Assembly: GCA_949126835.1 (NCBI GenBank)
Contig: OX421505.1
Location: 2,289,587 to 2,353,586 of the forward strand
Reading direction: 5' to 3'
Origin: Anisus vortex
Taxonomy: Eukaryota > Mollusca > Gastropoda > Planorbidae
DNA: 64,000 nucleotides
Position 1 is the stretch's first letter. Every line of letters begins with the position of its first letter. Below the pieces are notes generated by a model. It ran no database searches. It was given only the letters and a program-made list of their open reading frames with translations, and was not told the origin of the DNA. The translations under genes and the position numbers were made by a program. Of the stretch, positions 21,442 to 32,459 are shown one piece after another.

Positions 21442-21671
21442 GGGAGCACGGTAGCCGAGCGTTCGACTGGCGATCCGAAGGTCCTGGGTTCGAATCCCGG
21501 GATTGGAGGGTGTCCCTGAGTCTACCCAGCTCTGATAAGTACCTGACAATAGTTGGGGTAAAGTTATGGCGGCTGAGCATTGTGTTGGCCACACATCTCC
21601 TAGTATACCACAGAAACTGGTGAACGCTGCTTCACCGGCCCTATGGATCAATTGGTCCGGGAGGAACTCTA
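21442..21671 (+). mobile_element. tRNA-derived SINE, family A, full length with 12-bp target duplication
   Basis: The 230-bp element starts gggagcacggtagccgagcg (A box) and has gggttcgaatcccggg (B box), followed by a conserved body (gagtctacccagctctgat, ggggtaaagt, ggccacacat, cagaaactggtgaacgctgc, ttcaccggccctatgga). CCTTTAAAACTA flanks it at 21430-21441 and 21672-21683, a perfect target duplication marking a fairly recent insertion. It is the reference copy for the family in this window. Confidence 0.9.
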
Positions 21672-22399
21672 CCTTTAAAACTACAGAAAGTACTAGATTG
21701 GATTTTCCCAAAGCTTTGCAAAAGTAAAAGAAAAGACGTACTAGAAAGTGGTAGAAACTAGGAGACCAAATATTGATATTATTACGTCATAATAACTAAT
21801 TAACTACACAAATTCTCTCTGCGCCAAAATTGAATATAAATAAATAACTCCACATGAACTAGCAAGATAATTTTAAATACAATATTAGAAACTATTATTA
21901 AATGTTATTCACAAAACACAGTTAACAAAGTTCTTTAATCCAATTTAAAAAAACAAAAACATGACATATTTCTCATAGGTATAAAGGTATAAATATAGTG
22001 GTCGCCACAACCTTAGCTGGCGGTCTCCTCTTTACAAACTATTTCAATACCTAATGAGAAATTCCGGGGCACTAGCTATTAAAATTTGATGACCGTTGTG
22101 ACCTATATTGGACATAAGTAAGCTTATTCTACTTTTGAATTTTGAAAATAATGTTATAATGTGAAGAAAGGCTGAAACATTTTCAGTGATGAAGAGTTTG
22201 TTTCTTTTTAGTATAAAAAAATTGCTTTATTCTCATTTTAACGTTATTTTTTAAAAAGTCGAACCGAACTTTGGTTCCCACCGCTCCCGAACTTCTAAAA
22301 GGGAGTTCTTTTTCCATGTCTAAATATTAAATACTAGCAATAGCCCGCGGGGAAACCATGGGGATAAATCATTTTGTTTTATGTGTTTTTATTATTTTT

Positions 22400-22590
22400 G
22401 AGGGTGTCACTGAGTCTACCCAGCTCTGATGGATACATGACATTAGTTGGGGTAAAGTAAAGGCGGCTGGGCATTGTGCTGGCCACACATCTATTAGTAT
22501 GCCGTGGATACAGAAACTGGTAAACGCATCTTCACCAGCCCTATGTTCAGTTTGGTCCGAAGGGTACTTTACTTTTTACTTTACTGTTGC
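22400..22590 (+). mobile_element. SINE family A, 5'-truncated
   Basis: Carries the body from agggtgtcactgagtctacc through ggtccgaagggtactttact but no tRNA-like head. It directly abuts the 36-bp satellite. Confidence 0.82.
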
Positions 22591-22605
22591 TATGTTAGTG
22601 AATTA

Positions 22606-24712
22606 TTGAATCAATTACATAGACCTACTTTTGCTATGTTTATGAATCAATTACATAGACCTACTTTTGCTATGTTTATGAATCAATTACATAGACCTAC
22701 TTTTGCTATGTTTATGAATCAATTACATAGACCTACTTTTGCTATGTTTATGAATCAATCACATAGACCTACTTTTGCTATGTTTATGAATCAATTACAT
22801 AGACCTACTTTTGCTGTTTATGAATCAATTACATAGACCTACTTTTGCTATGTTTATGAATCAATTACATAGACCTAATTTTGCTATGTTTATGAATCAA
22901 TTACATAGACCTACTTTTGCTATGTTTATGAATCAATTACATAGACCTACTTTTGCTATGTTTATGAATCAATTACATAGACCTACTTTTGCTATGTTTA
23001 TGAATCAATTACATAGACCTACTTTTGCTATGTTTATGAATCAATTACATAGACCTACTTTTGCTGTTTATGAATCAATTACATAGACCTACTTTTGCTA
23101 TGTTTATGAATCAATTACATAGACCTACTTTTGCTATGTTTATGAATCAATTACATAAACCTACTTTTGATGTTTATGAATCAATTACATAGACCTACTT
23201 TTGCTATGTTTATGAATCAATTACATAGACCTACTTTTGCTATGTTTATGAATCAATTACATAGACCTACTTTTGCTATGTTAATGAATCAATTACATAG
23301 ACATACTTTTGCTGTTTATGATTCAATTACATAGACCTACTTTTGCTATGTTTATGAATCAATTACATAGACCTACTTTTGCTATGTTTATGAATCAATT
23401 ACATAGACATACTTTTGCTGTTTATGATTCAATTACATAGACCTACTTTTGCTATGTTTATGAATCAATTACATAGACCTACTTTTGATATGTTTATGAA
23501 TCAATTACATAGACCTACTTTTGCTATGTTTATGAATCAATTACATAGACCTACTTTTGCTATGTTTATGAATCAATTACATAGACCTACTTTTGCTATG
23601 TTTATGAATCAATTACATAGACCTACTTTTGCTATGTTTATGAATCAATTACATAGACCTACTTTTGCTGTTTATGAATCAATTACATAGACCTACTTTT
23701 GCTATGTTTATGAATCAATTACATAGACCTACTTTTGCTATGTTTATGAATCAATTACATAAACCTACTTTTGATGTTTATGAATCAATTAGATAGACCT
23801 ACTTTTGCTATGTTTATGAATCAATTACATAGACCTACTTTTGCTATGTTTATGAATCAATTACATAGACCTACTTTTGCTATGTTTATGAATCAATTAC
23901 ATAGACCTAATTTTGCTATGTTTATGAATCAATTACATAGACCTACTTTTGCTGTTTATGAATCAATTACATAGACCTACTTTTGCTATGTTTATGAATC
24001 AATTACATAGACCTACTTTTGCTGTTTATGAATTAATTACATAGACCTACTTTTGCTATGTTTATGAATCAATTACCTAGACCTACTTTTGCTGTTTATG
24101 AATCAATTACATAGACCTACTTTTGCTATGTTTATGAATCAATTACATAGACCTACTTTTGCTATGTTTATGAATCAATTACATAGACCTACTTTTGCTA
24201 TGTTTATGAATCAATTACATAGACCTACTTTTGCTATGTTTATGAATCAATTACATAGACCTAGTTTTGCTATGTTTATGAATCAATTACATAGACCTAC
24301 TTTTGCTATGTTTATGAATCAATTACATAGACCTACTTTTGCTATGTTTATGAATCAATTACATAGACCTACTTTTGCTATGTTTATGAATCAATTACAT
24401 AGACCTACTTTTGCTATGTTTATGAATCAATTACATAGACCTACTTTTGCTATGTTTATAAATCAATTACATAGACCTACTTTTGCTATGTTTATGAATC
24501 AATTACATAGACCTACTTTTGCTATGTTTATGAATCAATTACATAGACCTACTTTTGCTATGTTTATGAATCAATTACATAGACCTACTTTTGCTATGTT
24601 TATGAATCAATTAGATAGACCTACTTTTGCTATGTTTATGAATCAATTACATAGACCTACTTTTGCTATGTTTATGAATCAATTACATAGACCTACATTT
24701 GCTTTGCTATTC
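22606..24712. repeat. 36-bp satellite array, about 58 copies
   Basis: The unit is ttgctatgtttatgaatcaa plus ttacatagacctactt. Most units are 36 bp and near-identical. A 34-bp variant missing an AT (tttgctgtttatg) interrupts at about 22811, 23061, 23309, 23415, 23661, 23950, 24021 and 24087; a tttgatgtttatg form preceded by acataaac occurs at about 23168 and 23771. The 24087-24712 stretch has no 34-bp units. All long frames here (MNQLHRPTFAMF repeats) are products of the array, broken at each 34-bp unit. Confidence 0.96.
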
Positions 24713-24859
24713 AACCGACTATATAGAACACGTAGTCTAAAAAAACATTTCAACTAAATCTGGACTTTTATACAATTAAATAAAAAAATTTTAGAGACGG
24801 CTCAAGGAACTGGCGACACAAGCAGCCGTATGGGGCTTTGTGTGCTTAGGTTCGCCATT

Positions 24860-24989
24860 AGAAGTGTGTGTGAGAGAGAGTGAGAGACTGAAAAAGAGTG
24901 AGAGAGTGTGTGTGTAAGAGAGAGAGTGTGTGTATGTTTGAGAGTGAGAGACTGAAAGAGAGAGACAGTGAGAGACTGAACGAGAAAGA

Positions 24990-25024
<35 letters not shown>

Positions 25025-26195
25025 TGAAAGAGATATAGTGTGTGAGAAAGTGTGTCAGAGAGAGATAGTGAGAGACTGAAAGAGAGAGAGAGTGTGTTTG
25101 TGAGAGAGAGTGAGAGACTGAAAAAAAGAGAGATAGAGAGTGTGTGAGAGAGAGAGACTGAAAGAGAGAGAGTGTGAGAGAGAGAGAGTGAGAGACTGAA
25201 AGAGAGAGAGAGAGAATGTGTGTGTGTGTGAGAGAGAGAGACTGAACGAGAGTGAGAGAGAGAGTGTGTGTGAGAGAGAGTAAGAGACTGAAAGAGAGAG
25301 AGAGAGTGTGTGTGAGAGAGAGATAGAGAGACTGAAAGAGAGAGAGTGTGTGTGAAAGAGAGAGTGAAAGACTGAAAGAGAGTGAGAGAGAGTGTGTGTG
25401 AGAGAGAGATAGAGAGACTGAAAGAGAGAGAGAGAATGTGTGTGAGAGAGAGAGTGAAAGACTGAAAGAGAGTGAGAGAGAGTGTGTGTGAGAGAGAGAT
25501 AGAGAGACTGAAAGAGAGAGAGTGTGTGTGAAAGAGAGAGTGACAGATTGAAAGAGAGAAAGAATGTGTGTGTGAGAGAGAGAGAGTGTGTGTGTGAGAG
25601 AGCGAGAGACTGAAAGAAAGAGAGAGAGTGTGAGACTGAAAGAGAGAGAGAGTGTGTGTGAAAGAGAGAGTGACAGATTGAAAGAGAGAAAGAATGTGTA
25701 TGTGTGAGAGAGAGAGAGTGGGAGACTGAAAGAGAGAGAATGTGTGTGAAAGAGAGAGTGAAAGACTGAAAGAGAGTGAGAGAGAGAGTGTGTGTGTGAG
25801 AGAGAGAGTGGGAGACTGAAAGAGAGAGAGTGTGTGTGAAAGAGAGAGTGAAAGACTGAAAGAGAGTGAGAGAGAGAGTGTGTGTGTGAGAGAGAGAGTG
25901 GGAGACTGAAAGAGAGAGAGTGTGTGTGAAAGAGAGAGTGAAAGACTGAAAGAGAGTGAGAGAGAGAGTGTGTGTGAGAAAGAGTGTGTGTGTGTATACT
26001 GAAAGAGAGAGAGAGTGTGTGTGTGTGTAGACTGAAAGAGAGAGAGAGAGAGTGTGTGTGAGAGAGAGAGTGAGAGACTGAAAGAGATAGAGTGAGAGAC
26101 TGAAAGAGAGAGAGAAAAAAAAGACAGAGAAGAGACAAAGATAGAAAAAGAGAGAGAGAGATAGTGTGTGTGTGTCAGAGAGACAGTGAGAGATC

Positions 26196-26235
<40 letters not shown>

Positions 26236-26250
26236 GAGAGCGATAGAGGA
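24860..26250. repeat. 1.4-kb GA/GT-rich compound repeat
   Basis: Alternating (GA)n and (GT)n tracts are punctuated by agagactgaaagagagag. A roughly 90-bp higher-order unit recurs at about 25721, 25811 and 25901 (ggagactgaaagagaga). The 426-residue Ser/Leu/His frame on the - strand arises because such repeats contain no stop codons. Confidence 0.95.
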
Positions 26251-27493
26251 GGAAGGAAGGCTGGTGCTTTTTCTTTTTTTTTAAACCTTGCTTTATTTGT
26301 TTTTTAAATGTATATAGGTATCAGTCTTTATGTGTACTTTATTTATAGCTAGCGGGTTTTCCCCAGTTGACACTTACGTGTTTTAACGTCAGCTTCAGGC
26401 CTACTTAGGATCAAACTGATTCAAACAGATTCAGCTTCAATTATAAAGACAAATTGAAACTAACATTTCAACTGATTGCAATGGAACATTCAGGTAAAAG
26501 AAAAATGTCTTTTATTCTTACTACATTATATTAACTAAAGCCTAATATTTCGTCTAAGAATGCCTATACTATAACTAAATTATTATTAATTATAGGTCTA
26601 TGTAGGCCTATTTTGCGATTTTTTAAAATTAGTGATAGATCTAGAAAATTATCTTTTCCCCTTCTGCATTATAAATAGGCATCTACTTGCTACTCATGTA
26701 TAAATTCAGAACTTATGTGTTTTGCTTAAAAATATCCTATGTTATTTTTTGTATCTCCTTAGTTGTAATGTAATATTAGGCTTTGTTTGAACCTCAGATC
26801 TAGAAGTGAAACTTTTAATAAAGTCGTAGTGATTGAAAATTAAAATCTAGAAAATGTTTTTAAGGAAGATAGAAATAAATAGTATTGTTCTTATTTAGTT
26901 TGTATCCAAGACATTAATTGGCATATATAGTTATTGAAATATTTAATTTATTGCCTATTTAATATATTACTAAAATAATGTTACTATTTGAACAAAGCTG
27001 ATGTCATATTCTAAAAATAGCTAGCTAACGCATGCTTATTATGACGTGAGGGAAGTTTATTTTTAGGCTTGTTGAAAATTCTTTTAACCCACTCCAGTTA
27101 TAAATCATTGGTTTGTACAAATCTAATAACAATGTATACATATAATACAGTCACATATAATTAATTAATACTGTCCTCAAGCTGATTAGTGTTTTATGTT
27201 GGGTTAATATCATAGCTACGGTCCCTTTTTCTATTGTCTATTGTATTCCACTTTATTAACTGTCATGTTATGTCTTCTTGTCTCATATAGAGTTCAAGAT
27301 GTGTCTGATCCATCTCTCTATTTATTATTAACCACTTGTGTAATTGACTTTCAGTCAGCTCTTGTCTAAACATTTTTGTTAGTGTTATATAGAGGATCTG
27401 GACAAAGGTTACAAGTAGGCCTATTGAAAATGTTTTTAGTTTGGGTTCTTTTTATATGTAAGCTTAGCCTATATATAGGCCTATATAAATATG
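26251..27493. other. AT-rich noncoding DNA
   Basis: No supported gene. Several TAGGCCTA-like words occur (26590, 27415, 27475). Confidence 0.5.
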
Positions 27494-27501
27494 TTCTATA
27501 A

Positions 27502-27709
27502 CTGGGATCGGCAACCTTCGCCGCGCGTGCTATAGTTGGCACGCAGAGCGATTTACAACGGAATGCAGAAGACCTCACAAGAAAGGCAAATTAATTATCT
27601 TGTAAAAAAAATTGAGTGATAGAGCTTAATTACTTTTAAGCTGTTGGCACGCTGACGGAAGTAAAAATTTTGCTTTCACACAAAATTATCAAACGTTTTT
27701 CTACCCCTG
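27502..27709. mobile_element. hAT-type MITE (CAGGGGTCGGCAACC family)
   Basis: The 208-bp element begins ctgggatcggcaacc, a match to the ends at 56087 and 62547. The right end (ctacccctg) is degraded. An 8-bp duplication flanks it with one mismatch (ttctataa 27494-27501, ctctataa 27710-27717). Internal ggcacgc words are shared with the other copies. Confidence 0.72.
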
Positions 27710-27763
27710 CTCTATAACTTAATACTTAACAATGGCTCGACAAAGTAGTATTATACTCTTTAA

Positions 27764-27930
27764 CAGGGCTTTTTTTGTAAAAAAAAAGGTACCGGAACTC
27801 CTATAAAAAGGTACCGGTACTCCTATTTATGTCCGTCGTGTCACAAAGAGAAATAACACTGAAATTAGTAGTCTATGGAAAAAGGTGCCGGTACGCCGTA
27901 CCGGTGCGTACCGTCACAAAAAAAGCCCTG
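27764..27930. mobile_element. 167-bp hAT-type MITE with perfect ends
   Basis: Perfect 15-bp inverted repeats cagggctttttttgt / acaaaaaaagccctg are flanked by a perfect 8-bp duplication CTCTTTAA (27756-27763 and 27931-27938). The interior has repeated ggtaccgg/ccggtac words. There is no coding capacity. Fits a non-autonomous hAT element. Confidence 0.88.
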
Positions 27931-28189
27931 CTCTTTAAGACTATAAGTTTAGAACCTTTAATCACTTAAAACTTGTAGAGATGTGTCCCTTAAGGCTCGA
28001 AGAACAACACACGAATGTATCAATCAGTGTAAATATCTAGTAGCTCAAACTTGTTTCTAAACTCTTCTTGTTTGTACCAAGTTTTAAGAAAAGAAAACAT
28101 CTCTTTTTGAAACCTTAGAACTTCCTAAATTATATTTAGTCCCAGTTATTTTATTTGCCGATATCGTCTATAGGCCTATGTATATGGCC

Positions 28190-28266
28190 TAGACTCTCTC
28201 TCTCTCTCTGTCTCTCTCTCTCTGTCTCTCTCTCTCTCTCTCTCCATATATATATATATATATGGC
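28190..28266. repeat. (CT)n-(TA)n microsatellite, block B copy
   Basis: Counterpart of the microsatellite at 293-398, here with a longer CT part and a shorter TA part. Confidence 0.9.
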
Positions 28267-28276
28267 CATGGTATTA

Positions 28277-28471
28277 TATGGCATCCTGCCATCCTCAAAG
28301 GACGATGGCGCAGTCTCCCTTCTCTCTGCCTCTCGCCTTTCTCCTGGCTCGTTTCTCTTCGCTTCTTTCTGTGAGGGTGGCTTCTGCAGCTTGAGTGCCC
28401 TCGCGCACCTTGGACCGCCAGGAGGTGCGTTCTTCAGCATGGCTCTCCCACGTGTTGGGCTCAATGGTATC
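28277..28471. mobile_element. 195-bp insertion with 9-bp target duplication, block B only
   Basis: ATGGTATTA lies at 28268-28276 and 28472-28480. Block A has a single atggtttta at about 404-412. The insert begins tatggcatcctgccatcctc and aggacgatggcgcag. The start ggcatcct.cc...gacgatgg is shared with the LINE 3' end at 33228, so this may be a 3'-end-sharing LINE/SINE in minus orientation. The rest is GC-rich and unrecognised. Confidence 0.7.
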
Positions 28472-28561
28472 ATGGTATTACTGTTGCCTAATATGCCATT
28501 TAGAAATGAATTGTGGGAGTTCAACAACAATTTATCAATAATAGCCTGTGCAATTAATTAA

Positions 28562-28690
28562 TTCACCTTTCACGTTAGTTCGCCTAACTGTCAACAAAAC
28601 TGCACGGATTCTAGATCTAGTCCTGCCACCGACCAATCCATGCCCCATCTAGCTAGAAGGAACGGCTGTAAACAAGTCATAAGTTTAGAA
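28562..28690 (+). mobile_element. SINE family B remnant, block B copy
   Basis: Counterpart of 527-665: gttagttcgcctaactgtca, gaccaatccatgcccc, gaaggaacggctgtaaac. Degraded. Confidence 0.55.
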
Positions 28691-30613
28691 GCTATACACT
28701 GAACAATATTTTCTAAAATACAGGCAATAGACAAGACATCATCATTAGCACGAAGCCTACTTAATGGTTGCATAGATTGAGGCTAAATTCATAGACTGTT
28801 TGTATTTGTTTCAGAATCATCTAGAGCAAGCCGTAAAAGACGATATAACGATCAGGTATGTTTTAAACATTTCTACAGCGTAAATTAAGTAAATAGAAAA
28901 TTCTAGGCTTCAGTAAACAGAATGACTTAGAACGGGGGTTAAGTAGGGTCAAAGACTATAGGCTAATATTATAGATTTTACGTTTTAACTGACATTTTTG
29001 ATGTAGACCCTTCAACAGTTCACTATTTCCCCTTGTATATTTGCCCCTCCCACCACTTGTTTTCTTGACTCCCTTAGTCTCTTCAATTTGTAGGTCGACA
29101 TTTTTACCCGGTCATACCAAAAATTGCTACGCCCATAACCCATCAAAGGTGCGATCTACTAATATACTATACATTATACTTGATCAGTAATATTACAGTC
29201 TAGACTTTACAAAAATATTTTTTTATTTAAACGTCTAAATTAACAACAACATGAACAATTAATACAAAAAATAAAATACAACAAAGTATAAATATTTAAT
29301 TGTTCCTATAAAATGTTGTCGTTCTCATTTTAAAAAAAAATGTTTAACTTTAATTAAGTAAACTTTAATAGAAGAGAATTTCAATTTCATTTAGATCAGG
29401 ATTATTTATTTATTTTATTACAAAACTAAGTAATTTCTTAAAATATATTTCACTTGATAAATATTTCATGAATTAACACATCTGCTATTATTTTTACTAC
29501 TTGCAAGGTAAAGGTCATTTGTCGACTGCTTAGCGGACGACAGTCTTTTTTAGAAATAGGCCTAGTTGACTTTCTCGCCACTTTAAATCTTACAATCGTC
29601 AATCGACGTAGGTCTTAGACTTAGACAGACTTAGAGTTTTGAGTTTAAAAGTGTACATATTTTTATTTAATTGAAAACAACCGCAATTTAACTAATTTTC
29701 AAAACTTTTTTTATAATTATGTTGTACGAACAGAGAACGGATTAAATTGTGTATTGTTGCTTTTAATTTAATTAAAAATAGATCTAGATCGAGAGAAATG
29801 ATTAAAAATGTTGACATAATTCATAATCATGTAAAATTGAATTAGAATAAGTAAATAAGTCATTATATTCATTATAAGTTTATAAGTATGTAAGAGTATA
29901 GGCATAGCATAGACCTAAGTACTACTTAAAGTTAAAGTAGGATTATAACTATAATTATCAAGAAATATTCCTTTGAGAATTTAAATGTAAATAAATGTAG
30001 GCCTAAATGTCAAAATGATGTTATCCTAATGTTAGGCAAATAGTCTATCTAAGTAAATATTAGCCTACTAATTAATGACTATAATATTATACATTTTATT
30101 AAATCCAAAAGACTCAAAAGTTCTGTTAATATTTTATTCAAGTTATTTGTTTTATTCATTTGTTGTTGTTATTGTTAATGTGACAAAGGCTATGCCTGAA
30201 GCCCTTTACTTTTATACTTTTTATTTTGCTTTGGCTTAGGGCTTTATAAAATTTCTGACTGAGAACTTATGACTACTAAGAAAAATAAGACTAAATTGTA
30301 TGACTGAGACTTTTATTAGACTAAAATATTATAATTCAATTACTGTTATAGTTAAACTTTTTTTTATTTGAACTTATTTTGTGAAATATTTGGTTTTGTT
30401 TGTTGTTTTTCTATTAAAGAAATAATAATTTAAATTAGCATTTAGTAACTTTTGGACTATCTTTTAATTGTATTATTTAATTTTTAATAAATTACACTAA
30501 CGGCACATTTATATACTTGTTTAAATTTATAAACGTATTGTGCTACTAGAGTGAGCTTAATTTTTAGCATAAGTAACCTACATTAAGTAGGCTCACAAGT
30601 CTAAAATGTATCT
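28691..30613. other. AT-rich noncoding DNA, block B
   Basis: Aligned with 670-4480 of block A but without the pogo-like element and the solo LTR. No gene supported. Confidence 0.6.
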
Positions 30614-31591
30614 AATTCAATTCAATTCAATTCAATTTTATTCAGTCAATGCATTTTACATCGAAAATATGTGATGTTGACTGTGACATCTACAAAAAAG
30701 AAAATTACATTACAATAATAGTAAGACACAACAATGAAAATTAATGAAAAAAAAAAAATAAAATAAAAATAAAAAAAAAAAAACCTATTATAACAATGTA
30801 CATTATGATAATATACAGAATATAAGGAAAATTATTACAATTATGATCTTATAAGACGCTTCTCTCTTGTATTATTGAACAGTTTAACTGCTTGCGCATA
30901 GCAGCTGTTAACAAATCTGCTGCTACCTCTAAATGCTCGAAGGCGACGGCCATGTGGAAGAAATTCAAAATAATGTCTCGAGGGGTGGGATTTATCCTTC
31001 ATAATGTTAGTCATTTTACCTGTTAAGCGCTCTTGGTATAATGTTTCTAACGACTTAAGGTTAGTGCCAATATTTTTTTCTGCATTTTTGACAACTGATT
31101 CTAGCTTGTGTAAATTAACTACAGGTAGCCTGTCGAACCAAACTTCAATAGATCTTGTCAGTATGCTTTCAATAATAGCCCTATAGAAATTAGTCATTAT
31201 CACTTTATTGACCCCACAGGACTTCAGCTTTCTAAGAAAATACATTCTCTGCCTTGCTTTCTTAAGGATATCAGTGCAGTTAATATCCCATGTTAGTTCA
31301 TTGGATAAGACAGTGCCAAGAAACTTAAAATCATAAACTCGTTCTACATTTGATCCCTGTATAACCAATGGTGGGGGTGGGGGTTCGTTTCTCCTAAAAT
31401 CTATGATCATTTTTTTTGTCTTCGATACATTAAGGTGTAAGTTATTCTGGCTACACCAGCTCACGATAGTGTCTATTTGACTACGATATGCGTGCTCATC
31501 TGCGTTTTTTATTAGGCCAGTGACCGTCGTATCATCGGCATATTTTATAACCAGACAGCCAGGCTGTTCTGCTTTACAGTCATAAGTGAAA
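30614..31591 (-). mobile_element. 5'-truncated LINE with reverse transcriptase, block B only
   Basis: Inserted in sequence that is continuous in block A (tatctattagttttg at about 4500). The 3' end on the left has a pentanucleotide tail (aattcaattcaattc on the + strand). The minus-strand frame is open over 250 codons (30841-31590). Confidence 0.85.
30841..31590 (-). CDS. Reverse transcriptase C-terminal fragment (LINE)
   Basis: About 249 residues open without a start codon; the frame continues 42 codons upstream of the first candidate start (a GTG). It includes LVIKYADDTTV, the motif C region with catalytic DD. After that come VSKTKKMIIDFR and FKFLGTVLSNELTW, standard RT-thumb-side motifs of LINE proteins, then a C-terminal segment with FLPHGRRLRAFRG and NSCYAQAVKLFN. 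The N-terminal RT motifs and endonuclease are missing by 5' truncation. The C-terminal motifs resemble CR1/L2/Rex1-type elements; the clade is tentative. It is not functional alone. Confidence 0.85.
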   Translation of the reverse strand, partial: FTYDCKAEQPGCLVIKYADDTTVTGLIKNADEHAYRSQIDTIVSWCSQNNLHLNVSKTKKMIIDFRRNEPPPPPLVIQGSNVERVYDFKFLGTVLSNELTWDINCTDILKKARQRMYFLRKLKSCGVNKVIMTNFYRAIIESILTRSIEVWFDRLPVVNLHKLESVVKNAEKNIGTNLKSLETLYQERLTGKMTNIMKDKSHPSRHYFEFLPHGRRLRAFRGSSRFVNSCYAQAVKLFNNTREKRLIRS

Positions 31592-32450
31592 ATAGTTTTG
31601 ATAATATTTTGGCTTAGGAAAAAAGTACCCTATTTAAAATTGTTGAAGAATATACCAATTAAAAAGGTATAATTAAGAAAGATGTTCGTCAAAAGCATTG
31701 ATACATAAGTTTTATTATTATTTAATAATTTAAATAGTGGGCTCTGTTAATTATTATATTGAATGGACCTGTATAAAAGGTATTAAATTTAAATCAGGCT
31801 TTATATAGTACTTTATATTGGCCAAAAAAATATTGAAATTATCTCTAAATTATATTCAATGCTGCATCATTACATCAATTAATTTTTCATATATTTTAAA
31901 GTTCTTTTAAAAAAAAAAGTTTTGCTTTGGAAATTGTGCCCATACTTTCTTTATATCTGGCATTTTTTAATTATGGAAAAACACAAGTTTCTATCTGCTT
32001 TTTAAATATTTCAATGTGAATGTGTAACATAGTTGTCAATTAAACTCCCTTAAATATAAATGTATATTAAAGCAGTCAAATAAAAATGTTATAAGATATA
32101 ATAAAAAGAATATGGAACAGAGAAAAATTTAAGAAACATTTTATTTACTTTAGTAAAATTATAACTCATATTCATATTAAACAATAATTATGAAACTTTT
32201 TATTTAAACTGTTGGAACTTATAATTCAAAGCCATTTATCATTTCTTTTTATTCTTTAGGAAATCTTGAGCCTGAAATTACCAAGAACAGAATGTAAGGA
32301 AAACAATTATGAAGGTATTTCTATTGTAATTTTAGAGTTGGCTGAGTAGGATAAATATTAATATATGGATTAGGATAAATATTAAAATATGATTATGTAT
32401 TCTTAGTCTTGCCTATTCCATCAAAGTGGGTACTAGAAGAAGGGCTTTCA
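31592..32450. other. AT-rich noncoding DNA, block B
   Basis: Aligned with about 4500-5390 of block A. No gene. Confidence 0.55.
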
Positions 32451-32459
32451 TAAGAATCA

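Noticed and set aside
21442..21515. Functional tRNA gene
   Set aside because: It has A and B boxes but belongs to a dispersed 230-bp SINE with target duplications, and the copies differ in the would-be anticodon region.
22606..24712. CRISPR array
   Set aside because: The units are contiguous tandem repeats with no unique spacers, in animal DNA; the same applies to the arrays at 9630, 53036 and 59641.
22504..24757. Long MNQLHRPTFAMF-repeat open frames
   Set aside because: Translation of the 36-bp satellite; the frames break at each 34-bp unit and there is no start context or flanking coding sequence.
24858..26138. 426-codon Ser/Leu/His-rich reading frame on the - strand
   Set aside because: It lies wholly inside GA/GT repeats, which contain no stop codons in this frame; there is no protein-like composition or domain.
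28155..28561. Overlapping 79-113-codon frames
   Set aside because: They span a CT/TA microsatellite and a 195-bp insertion; no continuity with block A.
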